Source: Coprothermobacter sp. (GTDB lineage: Bacteria; Caldisericota; Caldisericia; Cryosericales; Cryosericaceae). Taken from it: a stretch of 32,000 nucleotides of DNA. Positions 7,741 through 17,038 of the stretch are shown in pieces (position 1 is the stretch's first letter; each line of letters starts with the position of its first letter). Made by a program: the position numbers and the translations under genes. The notes below the pieces were generated by a model that saw only the letters and a program-made list of their open reading frames with translations, was not told the DNA's origin and did not search any database. The stretch covers positions 1 through 32,000 of the forward strand of contig PNOG01000026.1 of the NCBI GenBank assembly GCA_013824685.1, written 5' to 3'.

Positions 7741-7768
7741 AAAGCTCCCCGGTCACCCGGGGAGCTTT
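7741..7768. terminator. Bidirectional rho-independent terminator
   Basis: A perfect 12-bp stem, AAAGCTCCCCGG (7741-7752) with CCGGGGAGCTTT (7757-7768), closes a TCAC loop. It lies between the convergent DUF2344 and typA genes. The A-rich side (7730-7743) gives a T tract for minus-strand transcripts, and TTTCCGTTT follows on the plus strand, so it can serve both genes. Confidence 0.9.
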
Positions 7769-7793
7769 CCGTTTCTCACATGTACAGTGCGTA

Positions 7794-9623
7794 CTAATCG
7801 CCGTAGTCGTCTTCCTCACGTCCAGAGCGCTTCCGCTCCTTGAAATCAAGGAGTCTCTTGCGAATGCGCAGGGACTTGGGCGTGACCTCCAGCAACTCGT
7901 CCTCGTTGATGTAGTCGAGAAACTGGTCGAGAGCGAACTGGATCGGCGGGTCGATCTTCGTGGAGATCTCTGACGTGGAGGACCGCATGTTGCTGAGGTG
8001 CTTCTCCTTCGTCGGATTCACCTTCAGATCGTGATCGCGCATGGTCTCGCCGACGATCTGACCGGCATATACCTTTTCCGCAGGCGCAACAAACAGCTTG
8101 CCACGGTCCTGGATACGTGCGATAGAGTAGGCTGACACGGCCCCGGTATGGTCTGAAACCAGGACGCCGTTCCTGCGGCCGCCGATCTTGCCTGCCCACT
8201 CCAGGTATCCCAGGTACGTATGGGTCATGACGCCGTTGCCCTTGGTCGAACTCAGGAACTCGGACCGGAAGCCAAACAGGCCACGAAGAGGAATCGTGTA
8301 GCTGAGACGGACGTAGGCACCCTTGAGGTCGAGCATCTTCTCCATGGTCCCGCGCCGTTCACCCAGCATGTTGATGACCGTCCCCTGGTACTCCTTGGGA
8401 ACGTCGAGCACGAGGGTTTCATACGGCTCGAGGACCTTGCCGCCCTTCTTCTCGGTGATGACCTGCGGCATCGAGACCTGAAACTCATAGCCTTCGCGGC
8501 GCATCTGTTCGATGAGGATCGCCAGCTGGAGTTCGCCTCGTCCCGCAACGGTGAACCGGTCGGGAAGGTTGCCCCAGTCGACGGCGATGGAGACATTGGT
8601 GCGCAGCTCTTTCTCGATACGCTCGCGCAGCTTGTTGGAGGTCACGAACTTGCCCTCCGTACCTCCAAATGGACTGTCGTTGACCATGAACATCATCGAG
8701 ACCGTCGGCGGCTCGATCCTAAGAATGTTCAGCTTGATGGGACGTTCCGGGTCGGTGACCGAGTCTCCGATCGTGACCGTGGATATGCCGGCGAACGCGA
8801 AGATCTCGCCAGCCTGCACACTGGGAACTTCCTTGCGTTCCAACCCCTCGAAGATGAAAAGCTTGAGGATCTGGCCCGCATATTCGGTGTCACCCTCGGA
8901 GTACACCTTGACCTTGTCTCCGGTCTTCAGCTGTCCTCCGAACATGCGGCCGATGCCGATGCGCCCAATATAGTCGTCATGAGCAATATTGGTGACCAGG
9001 ACCGACAGAGGACTCGCGGGGTCATACTCCGGGGCTGGGGTCTTCTTGAGCATCAGCTGGAACAGCGGCGTGAGGTCCTGGGGCGGGTCGTTGAGGTCCA
9101 TGGTTGCTTTGCCGTCACGGCCCGAAGCATAGACAACCGGGAAATCCAGCTGCTCTTCGCTTGCGTCGAGTTCGACGAACAGGTCGAAGGTCTCATTGAT
9201 GACTTCCTGGATACGGGCATCCTGCCGGTCGATCTTGTTGATGACCACAATCGGTCTGAGATTGAGCTCGAGAGCCTTCTTGAGCACGAATCGCGTCTGC
9301 GGCATTGGCCCCTCGGAGGCGTCGACCAGCAGAAGAACGCCGTCCACCATTCTGAGGACGCGTTCCACTTCGCCGCCAAAGTCGGAGTGGCCGGGTGTGT
9401 CGACGATGTTGATCTTGACACCCTTCCACACCAGCGACATGTTCTTGGAGATAATGGTGATGCCGCGTTCCCGCTCGAGGTCCCCTGTGTCGAGGATACA
9501 CTCGCCCATCTGGTCGATATTGCGAAACAGTTTGCACTGCCGCATCATGGCGTCGACCAGCGTCGTCTTTCCGTGGTCGACGTGTGCAATGATACCTATG
9601 TTGCGGAGATCGTTTCTGTGCAC
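7794..9623 (-). CDS. typA: Ribosome-associated GTPase TypA/BipA
   Basis: A 609-residue translational GTPase of the TypA/BipA family, which binds the ribosome and helps 50S assembly and stress adaptation. G1 is AHVDHGKT at residues 13-20; the switch region has RERGITI; G3 is DTPGHSDFGGE; G4 is NKIDR. EF-G-like domains II, III and V follow, then the TypA-specific C-terminal domain (about 480-600), which separates it from LepA and EF-G. Length matches the family. The start is GTG at 9623 with AAGGGAG 7-8 bases upstream. It is the last gene of the long minus-strand run and ends at the bidirectional hairpin at 7741. Confidence 0.97.
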   Translation of the reverse strand: MHRNDLRNIGIIAHVDHGKTTLVDAMMRQCKLFRNIDQMGECILDTGDLERERGITIISKNMSLVWKGVKINIVDTPGHSDFGGEVERVLRMVDGVLLLVDASEGPMPQTRFVLKKALELNLRPIVVINKIDRQDARIQEVINETFDLFVELDASEEQLDFPVVYASGRDGKATMDLNDPPQDLTPLFQLMLKKTPAPEYDPASPLSVLVTNIAHDDYIGRIGIGRMFGGQLKTGDKVKVYSEGDTEYAGQILKLFIFEGLERKEVPSVQAGEIFAFAGISTVTIGDSVTDPERPIKLNILRIEPPTVSMMFMVNDSPFGGTEGKFVTSNKLRERIEKELRTNVSIAVDWGNLPDRFTVAGRGELQLAILIEQMRREGYEFQVSMPQVITEKKGGKVLEPYETLVLDVPKEYQGTVINMLGERRGTMEKMLDLKGAYVRLSYTIPLRGLFGFRSEFLSSTKGNGVMTHTYLGYLEWAGKIGGRRNGVLVSDHTGAVSAYSIARIQDRGKLFVAPAEKVYAGQIVGETMRDHDLKVNPTKEKHLSNMRSSTSEISTKIDPPIQFALDQFLDYINEDELLEVTPKSLRIRKRLLDFKERKRSGREEDDYGD

Positions 9624-9679
9624 TCAAGTACTCCCTTCAAACAAGCATAGTTGGAGACCGAAAGTGGCCTCAAACTATT

Positions 9680-9706
9680 ATTATACCCTTGTTTTCAGGC
9701 GTTCAA
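9680..9706 (-). promoter_or_regulatory. Candidate typA promoter
   Basis: Minus-strand TATAAT (9680-9685) is a perfect -10, with TTGAAC (9701-9706) 15 bases upstream, a short spacer. It overlaps the last codons of the upstream phosphotransacylase gene. It would give typA its own transcript with a leader of about 50 bases. Confidence 0.5.
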
Positions 9707-10597
9707 TGCACCGAGTGCGATGGAGTAGAACTTGGAATCTTCAGAATCTCCCCTGCTGGTCAGGATGCACGGTGCCGTAGTCCCGGTCACCATCGCTGCC
9801 GTCTCGGCTTTTGCAAACCAGACAATCGCCTTGTAAAGAACATTTCCACTGTCGATACCGGGTACGATGAGGATATCAGCATCACCGCGGACCCGTCCCT
9901 TGAAACCCTTGATGTCGCTGACTTCAGGGAACAGCGCAAGGTCTACCGAAATAGGCCCCTCGGCCAGGACGTTGCCAAATTGCCTGCGCACGGCCATGCC
10001 TGTCAGAATCGCTGCTTCCTGGCTGCTCGGAAACTTCAGGACGCTCTCGCTGGCCGACAGGAAGGCGATCCTGGGCACTTCGACGCGCAGGCTGTTCGCA
10101 ACACGGATGGCGTAGTTTGTGATGGTGACCTTCTGCTGGAGTGTCGGCAGCGGTATCACAGCCGCATCCGACAAGATGAGCAGCCGGGGGTAGCCGGGGA
10201 TTTCAAATACCGCAACATGCGACAGGAGGCCGCCCTCGGGCAGCAGCCCTGTCTCCTTGTCCAGAATCCCCCGCATGTAGTTGTCCGTGTGAGCCAGGCC
10301 CTTCATCAGCATATGCGCGCTGCCCTCACGGACCAGTTTCACGGACGCGTTGACCGACGGCATCTCACCCTCGACGTCCATGATCTCAAAGAGCTTCGCG
10401 TCGACGCCGCACTCGCCCGCAATCTCTCTGATCTTCCGCTGCCCGCCAACGACTACGGCGTCGACGATGCCTTCCCTGACGGCACGTTCCACGGCCTGCA
10501 GCGTATGAGCGTCTTCGCCATAGGCAACGGCCATCCGCTTGCGCGGCAGGCCTTTCACGGCTGCTGGAATGTCCGACAGGTGCGTCATGGACCCCAT
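9695..10597 (-). CDS. Phosphate acyl/butyryltransferase family protein, second copy
   Basis: A 300-residue protein of the phosphate acetyl/butyryltransferase family, which interconverts acyl-CoA and acyl phosphate. Family patterns seen are the HMLMKGLAHTDNYMRGILDKETGL segment, the region SDAAVIPLPTL near the middle and the C-terminal GDADILIVPGIDSGNVLYKAIVWFA stretch. It differs strongly from the adjacent copy, with which it shares the overall fold pattern but only short identical blocks. ATG at 10597 is preferred: GGAGG lies 6 bases upstream, and it starts 1 base after the stop of the upstream copy. The longer frame to 10612 has no comparable site. It could be a true second Ptb with a different acyl preference. 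Confidence 0.85.
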   Translation of the reverse strand: MGSMTHLSDIPAAVKGLPRKRMAVAYGEDAHTLQAVERAVREGIVDAVVVGGQRKIREIAGECGVDAKLFEIMDVEGEMPSVNASVKLVREGSAHMLMKGLAHTDNYMRGILDKETGLLPEGGLLSHVAVFEIPGYPRLLILSDAAVIPLPTLQQKVTITNYAIRVANSLRVEVPRIAFLSASESVLKFPSSQEAAILTGMAVRRQFGNVLAEGPISVDLALFPEVSDIKGFKGRVRGDADILIVPGIDSGNVLYKAIVWFAKAETAAMVTGTTAPCILTSRGDSEDSKFYSIALGALNA

Positions 10598-10598
10598 C

Positions 10599-11510
10599 TC
10601 AAACCTCCCCATAATATGCTACGATGCCCAATGCCACGGACATCAGCTTGGTTTGTCCATCGTCGGCACGCGACGGCACCAGGACGGGCTTGCGCGCGCC
10701 AATGGTCACATGTGCCGAGGTGAATCCAGCGAAGTAGGTCATGGACTTCCCCAGGAGGTTTCCTGCCTCAATATCCGGGACGATGAGAATATCGGCCACG
10801 CCGGCGACCTCACCGGTGATACCCTTGATGCTGGCGGCCCGCGGTGAAATGGCGTTGTCCAGTGCCAGCGGCCCGTCGACGACACAACCCTTGATCTGTC
10901 CGCGTTCGTACATCCGCGCAATGATGGCAGCGTCCTCTGTGCACGGCATCTTCTCCGTAACGGTCTCCACGGCCGCCAGAACCGCCACCTTCGGGTTCTC
11001 ATAGCCGAGGCGGTGATACACACCGACGGTATTCTTGATGCTCTCCACCTTCTCATCCAGCGTCGGGGCAACGAGGATGCCCCCGTCCACGACCGCCAGC
11101 AATGAGTGGCGCATGCGCGTGTCCTCATAAATGGTGCACTCAGACATCACCTTGCTCGCACGGATACCCGTGTCCTTGTCCAGCACGGCATGAAGCAGCT
11201 GCGCTGTCTGCACCCCGCCCTTGAGAAGGACATCCACCTGGTCATCGTGCGCCAGCTGCACGGCAATCCTGCACGCCTGCACCGCGTCGCCCGCCGGCAC
11301 GACTTCATAGTCGCCGGCGGACACCCCGGCTTGCTCCAGCAGCGCCGCTATGCGGTCGGGCGGACCTACAAGAACCGGCGCTGCTATGCCGGCCTGCTGC
11401 GCCAGAATGGCAGCGTGCAGTGATACTTCTTCAGGAAACACGACTGCCAGCTTCCTGCGGCCGCGCTTCTTCGCCACTTCAAGCAGCTCAGCGAACGTCC
11501 TGATCTCCAT
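10599..11510 (-). CDS. ptb: Phosphate butyryltransferase-like protein, first copy
   Basis: A 303-residue phosphotransacylase of the Ptb type. Conserved stretches are VDVLLKGGVQTAQLLHAVLDKDTGIR (about 93-118), the EDTRMRHSLLAVVDGGILVAPTLDEK region and the C-terminal GVADILIVPDIEAGNLLGKSMTYFAG segment that forms the CoA/phosphate pocket in the family. Together with the butyrate kinase just upstream it would convert butyryl-CoA (or a branched analogue) to acyl phosphate and then to acid plus ATP. The start ATG at 11510 has a perfect AGGAGG 4 bases upstream. It lies 12 bases after the kinase stop and 1 base before the second copy. Substrate chain length cannot be read from sequence. Confidence 0.88.
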   Translation of the reverse strand: MEIRTFAELLEVAKKRGRRKLAVVFPEEVSLHAAILAQQAGIAAPVLVGPPDRIAALLEQAGVSAGDYEVVPAGDAVQACRIAVQLAHDDQVDVLLKGGVQTAQLLHAVLDKDTGIRASKVMSECTIYEDTRMRHSLLAVVDGGILVAPTLDEKVESIKNTVGVYHRLGYENPKVAVLAAVETVTEKMPCTEDAAIIARMYERGQIKGCVVDGPLALDNAISPRAASIKGITGEVAGVADILIVPDIEAGNLLGKSMTYFAGFTSAHVTIGARKPVLVPSRADDGQTKLMSVALGIVAYYGEV

Positions 11511-11522
11511 GGGTCCTCCTCC

Positions 11523-12581
11523 CTATTCGTATGTCTGTTCCGTCTCGATACCTTGTCTAAGGCGCAGATAGGCGTCGTTGAGAGCCTCCAGCTCGTTCTC
11601 ACCCGGCACGAGTTCGACCGGAGCGATGAAGCCGACCCTCTCGCTCACCCATCTCACGATGGCATCGTTGTGCGCCAGCCCGCCGGTAAGCACGATGACG
11701 TCGACGTCGCCCTCCAGCACGGTGGCCATGGCACCGATCTCCTTGGCGATCTGATAGGCCATGCCTTCAAGGACGAGCGCTGCCTCGGCGTCTCCCGCGT
11801 CGATGCGGCGCTGAGCTTCCCGTGCGTCGTTCGTACCGAGGTACGACACGAGCCCGCCCGTGCGCGTCAACCGCTTGATGACCTCAGCCTCGGTCGCCCC
11901 TTCCTCGAAGCACAGGCGCACCAGCGAGTACGCGGGGATCAGTCCGGCGCGTTCGGGGGAATACGGGCCCTGCTCGTTGGCGTTGTTGACGTCCACGATG
12001 CGTCCGTGACGAAGTGGTGCAACGGAGATGCCTCCGCCGAGGTGTGCCACGATCATGTTCATCTCGTTCAATGTCTTTCCATGAGCCCTCGCGACGTTGT
12101 AGGCAACCTTACGGATGTTGAGCGCATGGCCCAGGGACCGCCGCGGAAGTTCCTTGAGACCGGAGATGCGAGCGACGTCCTCGAACTCGTCGACTGACAC
12201 GGGGTCAGCGATGTAACAGGGGATATCGGTACCTTCCACCAGATGATGAGCGATCAACGCTCCCAGATTGGACGCGTGCTGTGCAATGCGGGCTTCGAAG
12301 CAGTCGCGCAGCATACGGGCATTGACAGCATAGATGCCCGCGGATACGGGATGCAGGACACCGCCACGTGCCATGACGGCTTCAAGTCGTTCTGCCAGTA
12401 CACCGTGACGCGCCAGAAAATTCGCCACAGTCTGTACGCGCATCTCCAGCTGGTCCGAAATCCGGGCAAAGGGCGCCAGTTCCGTGGCTGAATGGTCAAG
12501 CGATTCCTGGGCGACGAGCTCGGATCCCTCGTACAGGGCGACTTTTGTCGACGTAGAACCAGGATTGATCACAAGAATCAT
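11523..12581 (-). CDS. buk: Butyrate kinase
   Basis: A 352-residue acetokinase-family enzyme of the butyrate kinase branch, which makes ATP from butyryl (or branched-chain acyl) phosphate and ADP. The N-terminal phosphate-binding strand is ILVINPGSTSTKVALY, the catalytic/nucleotide region includes MIVAHLGGGISVAPLRHGRIVDVNN, and the C-terminal adenosine motif is VIVLTGGLAHND. At about 352 residues it is closer to Buk than to the roughly 400-residue acetate kinases. ATG at 12581 is chosen because GGGAGG lies 8 bases upstream; the GTG at 12590 is too close to that site. It lies 24 bases downstream of recN and precedes two phosphotransacylase genes. Confidence 0.94.
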   Translation of the reverse strand: MILVINPGSTSTKVALYEGSELVAQESLDHSATELAPFARISDQLEMRVQTVANFLARHGVLAERLEAVMARGGVLHPVSAGIYAVNARMLRDCFEARIAQHASNLGALIAHHLVEGTDIPCYIADPVSVDEFEDVARISGLKELPRRSLGHALNIRKVAYNVARAHGKTLNEMNMIVAHLGGGISVAPLRHGRIVDVNNANEQGPYSPERAGLIPAYSLVRLCFEEGATEAEVIKRLTRTGGLVSYLGTNDAREAQRRIDAGDAEAALVLEGMAYQIAKEIGAMATVLEGDVDVIVLTGGLAHNDAIVRWVSERVGFIAPVELVPGENELEALNDAYLRLRQGIETEQTYE

Positions 12582-12605
12582 ATGAGACACCTCCCGGATG
12601 GATGA

Positions 12606-14315
12606 CTAGGGGAACAGAAACTCGCGGGCGTTGGCCAGAGCCACTTCGGACACCTGGTCGCCCGACACCATCCGCGCCAGCTCACGGACACGCTCCTCGC
12701 CCGTAACGCGGCGCACTGCCACCGTGGTGGCATCCTCGCTCTGCTCCTTGGAGATGACGAGGTGCGTTCCAGCCTTGGCCGCGATGGTGGGCAAATGGGT
12801 GATGACGATGACCTGGCGATGCATCCCAAGGCTGCTGAGCTTCCCGGCAACTGCAAGCCCAGTCTCGCCACCGATGCCGGCATCCACCTCGTCGAACACC
12901 ATGGTAGGAATCTGGTCCGTCTCGGCGAACACCGTCTTGAGCGCGAGCATGACGCGCGAAAGCTCTCCGCCGGATGCGATCTCCCTGAGGGGACGCAGTC
13001 CCTCCCCCGGGTTGGGAGCAATGAGGAACTCCACCACGTCCAGACCTGTCTCAGACGCCTTGAACCGCTCATCCCCGACAGCGATGCCCTGCTCGTCGAC
13101 GCTCTGCTCGATGGAACAGACGAACCGGGCATTGGACATGGCCAGCTCGCCCAGCTGTTCTTCGACCTTGCGTGCGAGGACCGGCCCCCCCTGCTTGCGT
13201 TTCGCCGTCAGTGACGCTCCGATGGTCGACAGTTCGATCTCCAGCTGCGTGATGTGGCCACGCAGGCCGGCCTCGTCGCCCGCCCGCCCGTGACGTTCAT
13301 GCAGCTTGCGGTCGATCTCCATCTGAAACGTGAGCAGACCGTCGAGGTCCTTGTGATACTTCTCCTCGAGTCTGGCGATAGCGTCCAGCCGCTCCGTCAC
13401 CTGCGCCAGTCGCGCATCATCCAGTTCAAGCCTGCTGAGATAGTCGTCCAGAGCAGACCCGGCTTCCTTGAGACTCGCCTGCGCCCCGTCCAGCAGGGAT
13501 GCCATATCATTCAGCCGTGGGTCGATCGAGCAAAGGGCATCGATGGTATGGTGCAGTCTGCCGACCTGCCGCACGATCCCTTCGGTATCCCGGGATTCGT
13601 CTCCGACAAGAGCGCCCGACGCCTGGCCCAATTGCTCCTGCAACTCACGGACGTTCTCCAGCAGCCGCTGTTCTGCGATAAGCAAGCTGTCCTCCCCGGC
13701 CTTCAGCTGCGCACGCTCAAGCTCTTCCGACGCGAACTCCAGATAGGTGGTCTCACTGTCCCATTCTGCCCGGCGTGTTTCCATCAGCTCCAGTTCACGG
13801 CGCGCGGCACGCAACTCGACGAGTCTCGTACCGAAGAGCTCCCGCGCAGACTCGGTATCACGCCCCAGAAAGGAGTCCAGAAGCTGGATGTGATTCTCTC
13901 GTACCAGCAGCGACTGTGGCTCGTGCTGTCCATGGACGTCCACCAGATGCTCGCCGAGCAGTCGAAGTGTACTGATGGGCACAATGCGGCCGTTGATGCG
14001 ATACTTGTGCCTGCCGGTCCGGTCCACTTCGCGGGTTGCCACGACGGTCGTATCGTCGTCTGTCACGAGGTCACCGAGCATGTCCCGCAGGGAACAGGCG
14101 CGCGGAAGCGCGAACTCCGCATCCAGTCGCAGGCTGTCCGCCCCTGCGCTGATGAAGTCGCTGGTCAGCTTGCCCCCCAGCACGGCGCTGATCGCCCGCA
14201 CGAGAACAGACTTGCCCGCGCCCGTCTCGCCGGTGATGACATTCAACCCGTCGTCGAAGGACACGTGAACGTCGTGCGCGATGGCCAGATTGTGGATGTC
14301 CAGTTCCAGCAGCAT
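12606..14315 (-). CDS. recN: DNA repair ATPase RecN
   Basis: A 569-residue SMC-like protein that acts in recombinational repair of double-strand breaks. The start is LELDIHNLAIAHDV, typical of RecN, then Walker A GETGAGKS at residues 29-36. Two long coiled-coil halves fill about 150-360. The C-terminal head has the signature LREIASGGELSRVMLALK and Walker B TMVFDEVDAGIGGETG, followed by HLPTIAAKAGTHLVISK. Length matches the family. ATG at 14315 lies 2 bases after the nadK stop; a GGGGC stretch upstream is a weak ribosome-binding site, so translation is probably coupled to nadK. In bacteria recN is often next to nadK, argR and dxs, as here. Confidence 0.96.
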   Translation of the reverse strand: MLLELDIHNLAIAHDVHVSFDDGLNVITGETGAGKSVLVRAISAVLGGKLTSDFISAGADSLRLDAEFALPRACSLRDMLGDLVTDDDTTVVATREVDRTGRHKYRINGRIVPISTLRLLGEHLVDVHGQHEPQSLLVRENHIQLLDSFLGRDTESARELFGTRLVELRAARRELELMETRRAEWDSETTYLEFASEELERAQLKAGEDSLLIAEQRLLENVRELQEQLGQASGALVGDESRDTEGIVRQVGRLHHTIDALCSIDPRLNDMASLLDGAQASLKEAGSALDDYLSRLELDDARLAQVTERLDAIARLEEKYHKDLDGLLTFQMEIDRKLHERHGRAGDEAGLRGHITQLEIELSTIGASLTAKRKQGGPVLARKVEEQLGELAMSNARFVCSIEQSVDEQGIAVGDERFKASETGLDVVEFLIAPNPGEGLRPLREIASGGELSRVMLALKTVFAETDQIPTMVFDEVDAGIGGETGLAVAGKLSSLGMHRQVIVITHLPTIAAKAGTHLVISKEQSEDATTVAVRRVTGEERVRELARMVSGDQVSEVALANAREFLFP

Positions 14316-14317
14316 CG

Positions 14318-15151
14318 TCAGCAGCCCCAGTGGAACTTGGCGCCGAGGACCTTGTAGAAGTTCTTCTCGCGCAGCCGGATGATCGCCACATCCTGGGGGC
14401 ATCTCTTCACATATACCGTGTCAAAGCTGTGGATGTCGCCAACACGCTCTCCGTCACGCATGAAGGCCGCCTTGTCTCGCGACGGCTTCACTTTGATCGT
14501 GATCTCACTGCCAGCCGATACAACCAGAGGCCTCGAGGTGAAGTCGTGCGGCGAAAGGGCCGTGAGCACAAGTGCCTCCACAGTGGGGTCCACGATAGGG
14601 CCTCCGGCGGACAGGGAGTACCCTGTCGAACCGGTGGGTGTGCACGCCATGATACCGTCTGCCGTGATCTGCCCTGCGCGCACGCCACCGATGAAGACCT
14701 CGAACGAGAGGATCTTGCCCGTAAGCTCCCGTACCACCAGAACGTCGTTGATGGCCGTCGTCGTGAGGATTTCCTGACCCTCGCGCACGACGCGGGCCTC
14801 GAGGACGAGACGGTGCTCCACCGTGTAGGTGTGCGCAAGGACAGCATCAAGCGAGGCATAGACCTCGTTCTCCTCGACATCCGTGAGGAAGCCGAGAGAG
14901 CCCAGGTTGATACCGAGGATGGGCAACCCCAGCTGTGTGCTGAGCCGCGCGGCGCGCAGGAAGGTCCCGTCGCCACCCAGGCTCAGAATGAAGGAACCGT
15001 CCGCCTCTCCCGGCGGGATGGTGGACAAGTCATCCTTCGAGGTCACGCTGGCGACCTCGACCCCCTTGCCAGTCAGATATGGCCGAATCTCGCGCTCAAG
15101 TTCACGCGCATCCTTCGAGTCCCCGCGGCAATAGACGATGCTCTTCATCAC
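14318..15151 (-). CDS. nadK: NAD kinase
   Basis: A 277-residue NAD kinase that phosphorylates NAD to NADP. GGDGT at residues 59-63 is the diagnostic phosphate-binding motif, followed by GINLGSLGFLTDV and TPTGSTGYSLSAGGP, both conserved. The start is ambiguous: GTG at 15151 or ATG at 15148, adjacent codons. There is no Shine-Dalgarno site, but a promoter (TTGAAG, 16 bases, TACACT) ends 7 bases upstream of 15152, suggesting a leaderless transcript beginning at or near the GTG. It lies 39 bases after dxs and immediately before recN. Confidence 0.96.
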   Translation of the reverse strand: MMKSIVYCRGDSKDARELEREIRPYLTGKGVEVASVTSKDDLSTIPPGEADGSFILSLGGDGTFLRAARLSTQLGLPILGINLGSLGFLTDVEENEVYASLDAVLAHTYTVEHRLVLEARVVREGQEILTTTAINDVLVVRELTGKILSFEVFIGGVRAGQITADGIMACTPTGSTGYSLSAGGPIVDPTVEALVLTALSPHDFTSRPLVVSAGSEITIKVKPSRDKAAFMRDGERVGDIHSFDTVYVKRCPQDVAIIRLREKNFYKVLGAKFHWGC

Positions 15152-15158
15152 GCTGTAC

Positions 15159-15186
15159 AGTGTACGACGGATGCGCGAGGCTTCAA
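15159..15186 (-). promoter_or_regulatory. Promoter of nadK-recN, probably leaderless
   Basis: Minus-strand TTGAAG (15181-15186), a 16-base spacer and TACACT (15159-15164). The predicted transcription start falls at about 15152, next to the GTG/ATG start codons, and no ribosome-binding site is present in between. Confidence 0.5.
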
Positions 15187-15190
15187 GCCG

Positions 15191-17038
15191 CTACCGTCCG
15201 TCTGCCCCGGCCAGCAGGGCATGAGCCGCACGCGCCAGCCCCTCGGCGTCGAGCTGATAGCTGCTCAACAGGTGTGCCCGCTTGTCCTGGGCGGGGAACG
15301 CGTCGGGAACACCACACCGCCCGATGTGCGCAATACTCATGCCGGAACGTGCGAGCGCTTCGACGACTGCGCCGTAGACGCCCGTGGAACGCGTCGTCTC
15401 CTCAGCGAGCAACACTGCCCGGCAGGTGCCGGCGAGTCGTGTGAGGAGACCGGTGTCCAGCGGCTGGGCAAAACGGAGGTCCGCAACACACGCCTGGACG
15501 CCATCGCCTGCAAGGATCTTCCGGGCTTCCAGCGCCGACCGGAGCACTGGCCCCAGCGAAACAATGGCAACATCGCTCCCGTCTGCGACGATGACACCCG
15601 TCCCGGGAGTCATGGGGGAGCGCTCACCAAGCTGTTCACTGAGGTCGTAGGCGACGTCCTTGGGATACCGGATGGCGAACGGCCCTGTGGCCGCTGTTGA
15701 GAGTTCCAGCATGCGCACCAGGTCAGCCCGGTCGCATGGGGAACACACGGTCATGCCGGGAACGCTCTTCAGAAAGCCGACGTCGAAGACGCCCTGATGG
15801 GTCGGCCCGTCGTCGCTGACCAGTCCAGCCCGGTCGATCGCGAACCGCACGGGCAGACCGCCGATACCGACATCGTGGACGATCTGGTCGTACGCCCGCT
15901 GAAGGAATGTCGAGTAGATGGCGACGTACGGCTTGTACCCTCGGCTGGCCAGCGACGCCGCCATGCCGACAGCATGCTGCTCGGCGATGCCCACATCATA
16001 GCAGCGGTCGGGAAAGCGCCTGGCAAACTCGGCAAGACCGGTGCCGTCCATCATCGCAGCCGTGATGGCGACGATGCGGGGGTCTGTCTCCGCAAGCCGT
16101 ATCAGCGTCTCGCCAAATACTTCGGAGTAGGTCGACATCGGCTTCTCCTGCTTGCTCAGCCCATTGTCGATGAGGAACGGTACGACGCCATGGAATTGAG
16201 ACGGCTGCCGTTCAGCCAGCTCGTATCCCTTGCCCTTGACGGTCACGACCTGCAGGACGACAGGCTGCTGGATATCCTTGACCATGTCGATCGCTTCCAT
16301 GAGTTTGCGGATGTCATGGCCATCCACGACCCCGAAATACCGGAAACCCAGCTCCTCGAAGAAGATCGTGGGCAGGTACAGCCGCTTGAGCAGGGTCCTC
16401 AGCCAGCGGAGCCCTCGTCCTACCAGAGGAGACTCGCGAGCACGCAGATACCATGTACGCGTCCGCAAACGGTTCAGTGCCTGCGCCATGCCTCCTACGG
16501 AACGGGAGATGGACATGTCGTTGTGGTTGAGGATCACGAGACATTGGCCGTGCGCCCGTCCGAGGTTGTTGAGCGCTTCCAGGGCCATCCCGCCGGACAA
16601 GGCTCCGTCACCGATGACGGCAACCACGCGCTGGTTTCCGCCGTCCAGGCGCCGCGCCGCAACGAGGCCTGCCGCTATGGAAAGCGACGTCGAGGCGTGT
16701 CCGGCCAGGAACGTGTCGTACGGGGATTCATCGGGACTCACGAACCCGCTGATCCCCCCACATTGACGGAGCGTGCTGAACGACGCGTAGCGGCCGGTGA
16801 GAAGCTTATGCGTGTAGCACTGGTGTCCCACGTCCCAGACCAGCTGGTCGGTCGGCGTATCCAGTGTCATGTGGAGCGCAATCGTCAGCTCGACGGCTCC
16901 CAAATTCGACGCAAGGTGCCCACCGTTGGTCGAACACGTGTCCAGAATGACCTGCCTGCATTCGGCCGCCAGCGTCCGGAGCTCCGCGACGTCAAGCCCA
17001 CGGATGTCAGCCGGCGAGGCGACGTGCTCGAGGATCAA
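15191..17038 (-). CDS. dxs: 1-deoxy-D-xylulose-5-phosphate synthase
   Basis: A 615-residue thiamine-diphosphate enzyme that condenses pyruvate and glyceraldehyde 3-phosphate, the first step of the non-mevalonate isoprenoid pathway. GGHLASNLG near residue 40 carries the conserved His; VIGDGALSGGMALEALNN with the following NHNDMSIS is the metal/ThDP motif; the pyrimidine domain has DVGIAEQHAVGMAASLA, and the C-terminal domain is complete. Length matches the family (about 620). The start is TTG at 17038, overlapping the ispA stop as TTGA, with AAGG about 7 bases upstream. The tight coupling to ispA links supply of precursor to chain elongation. Confidence 0.96.
   Translation of the reverse strand: MILEHVASPADIRGLDVAELRTLAAECRQVILDTCSTNGGHLASNLGAVELTIALHMTLDTPTDQLVWDVGHQCYTHKLLTGRYASFSTLRQCGGISGFVSPDESPYDTFLAGHASTSLSIAAGLVAARRLDGGNQRVVAVIGDGALSGGMALEALNNLGRAHGQCLVILNHNDMSISRSVGGMAQALNRLRTRTWYLRARESPLVGRGLRWLRTLLKRLYLPTIFFEELGFRYFGVVDGHDIRKLMEAIDMVKDIQQPVVLQVVTVKGKGYELAERQPSQFHGVVPFLIDNGLSKQEKPMSTYSEVFGETLIRLAETDPRIVAITAAMMDGTGLAEFARRFPDRCYDVGIAEQHAVGMAASLASRGYKPYVAIYSTFLQRAYDQIVHDVGIGGLPVRFAIDRAGLVSDDGPTHQGVFDVGFLKSVPGMTVCSPCDRADLVRMLELSTAATGPFAIRYPKDVAYDLSEQLGERSPMTPGTGVIVADGSDVAIVSLGPVLRSALEARKILAGDGVQACVADLRFAQPLDTGLLTRLAGTCRAVLLAEETTRSTGVYGAVVEALARSGMSIAHIGRCGVPDAFPAQDKRAHLLSSYQLDAEGLARAAHALLAGADGR

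Noticed and set aside
8220-9650. 476-codon plus-strand frame opposite typA
   Set aside because: High-GC antisense shadow of a well-conserved GTPase gene.
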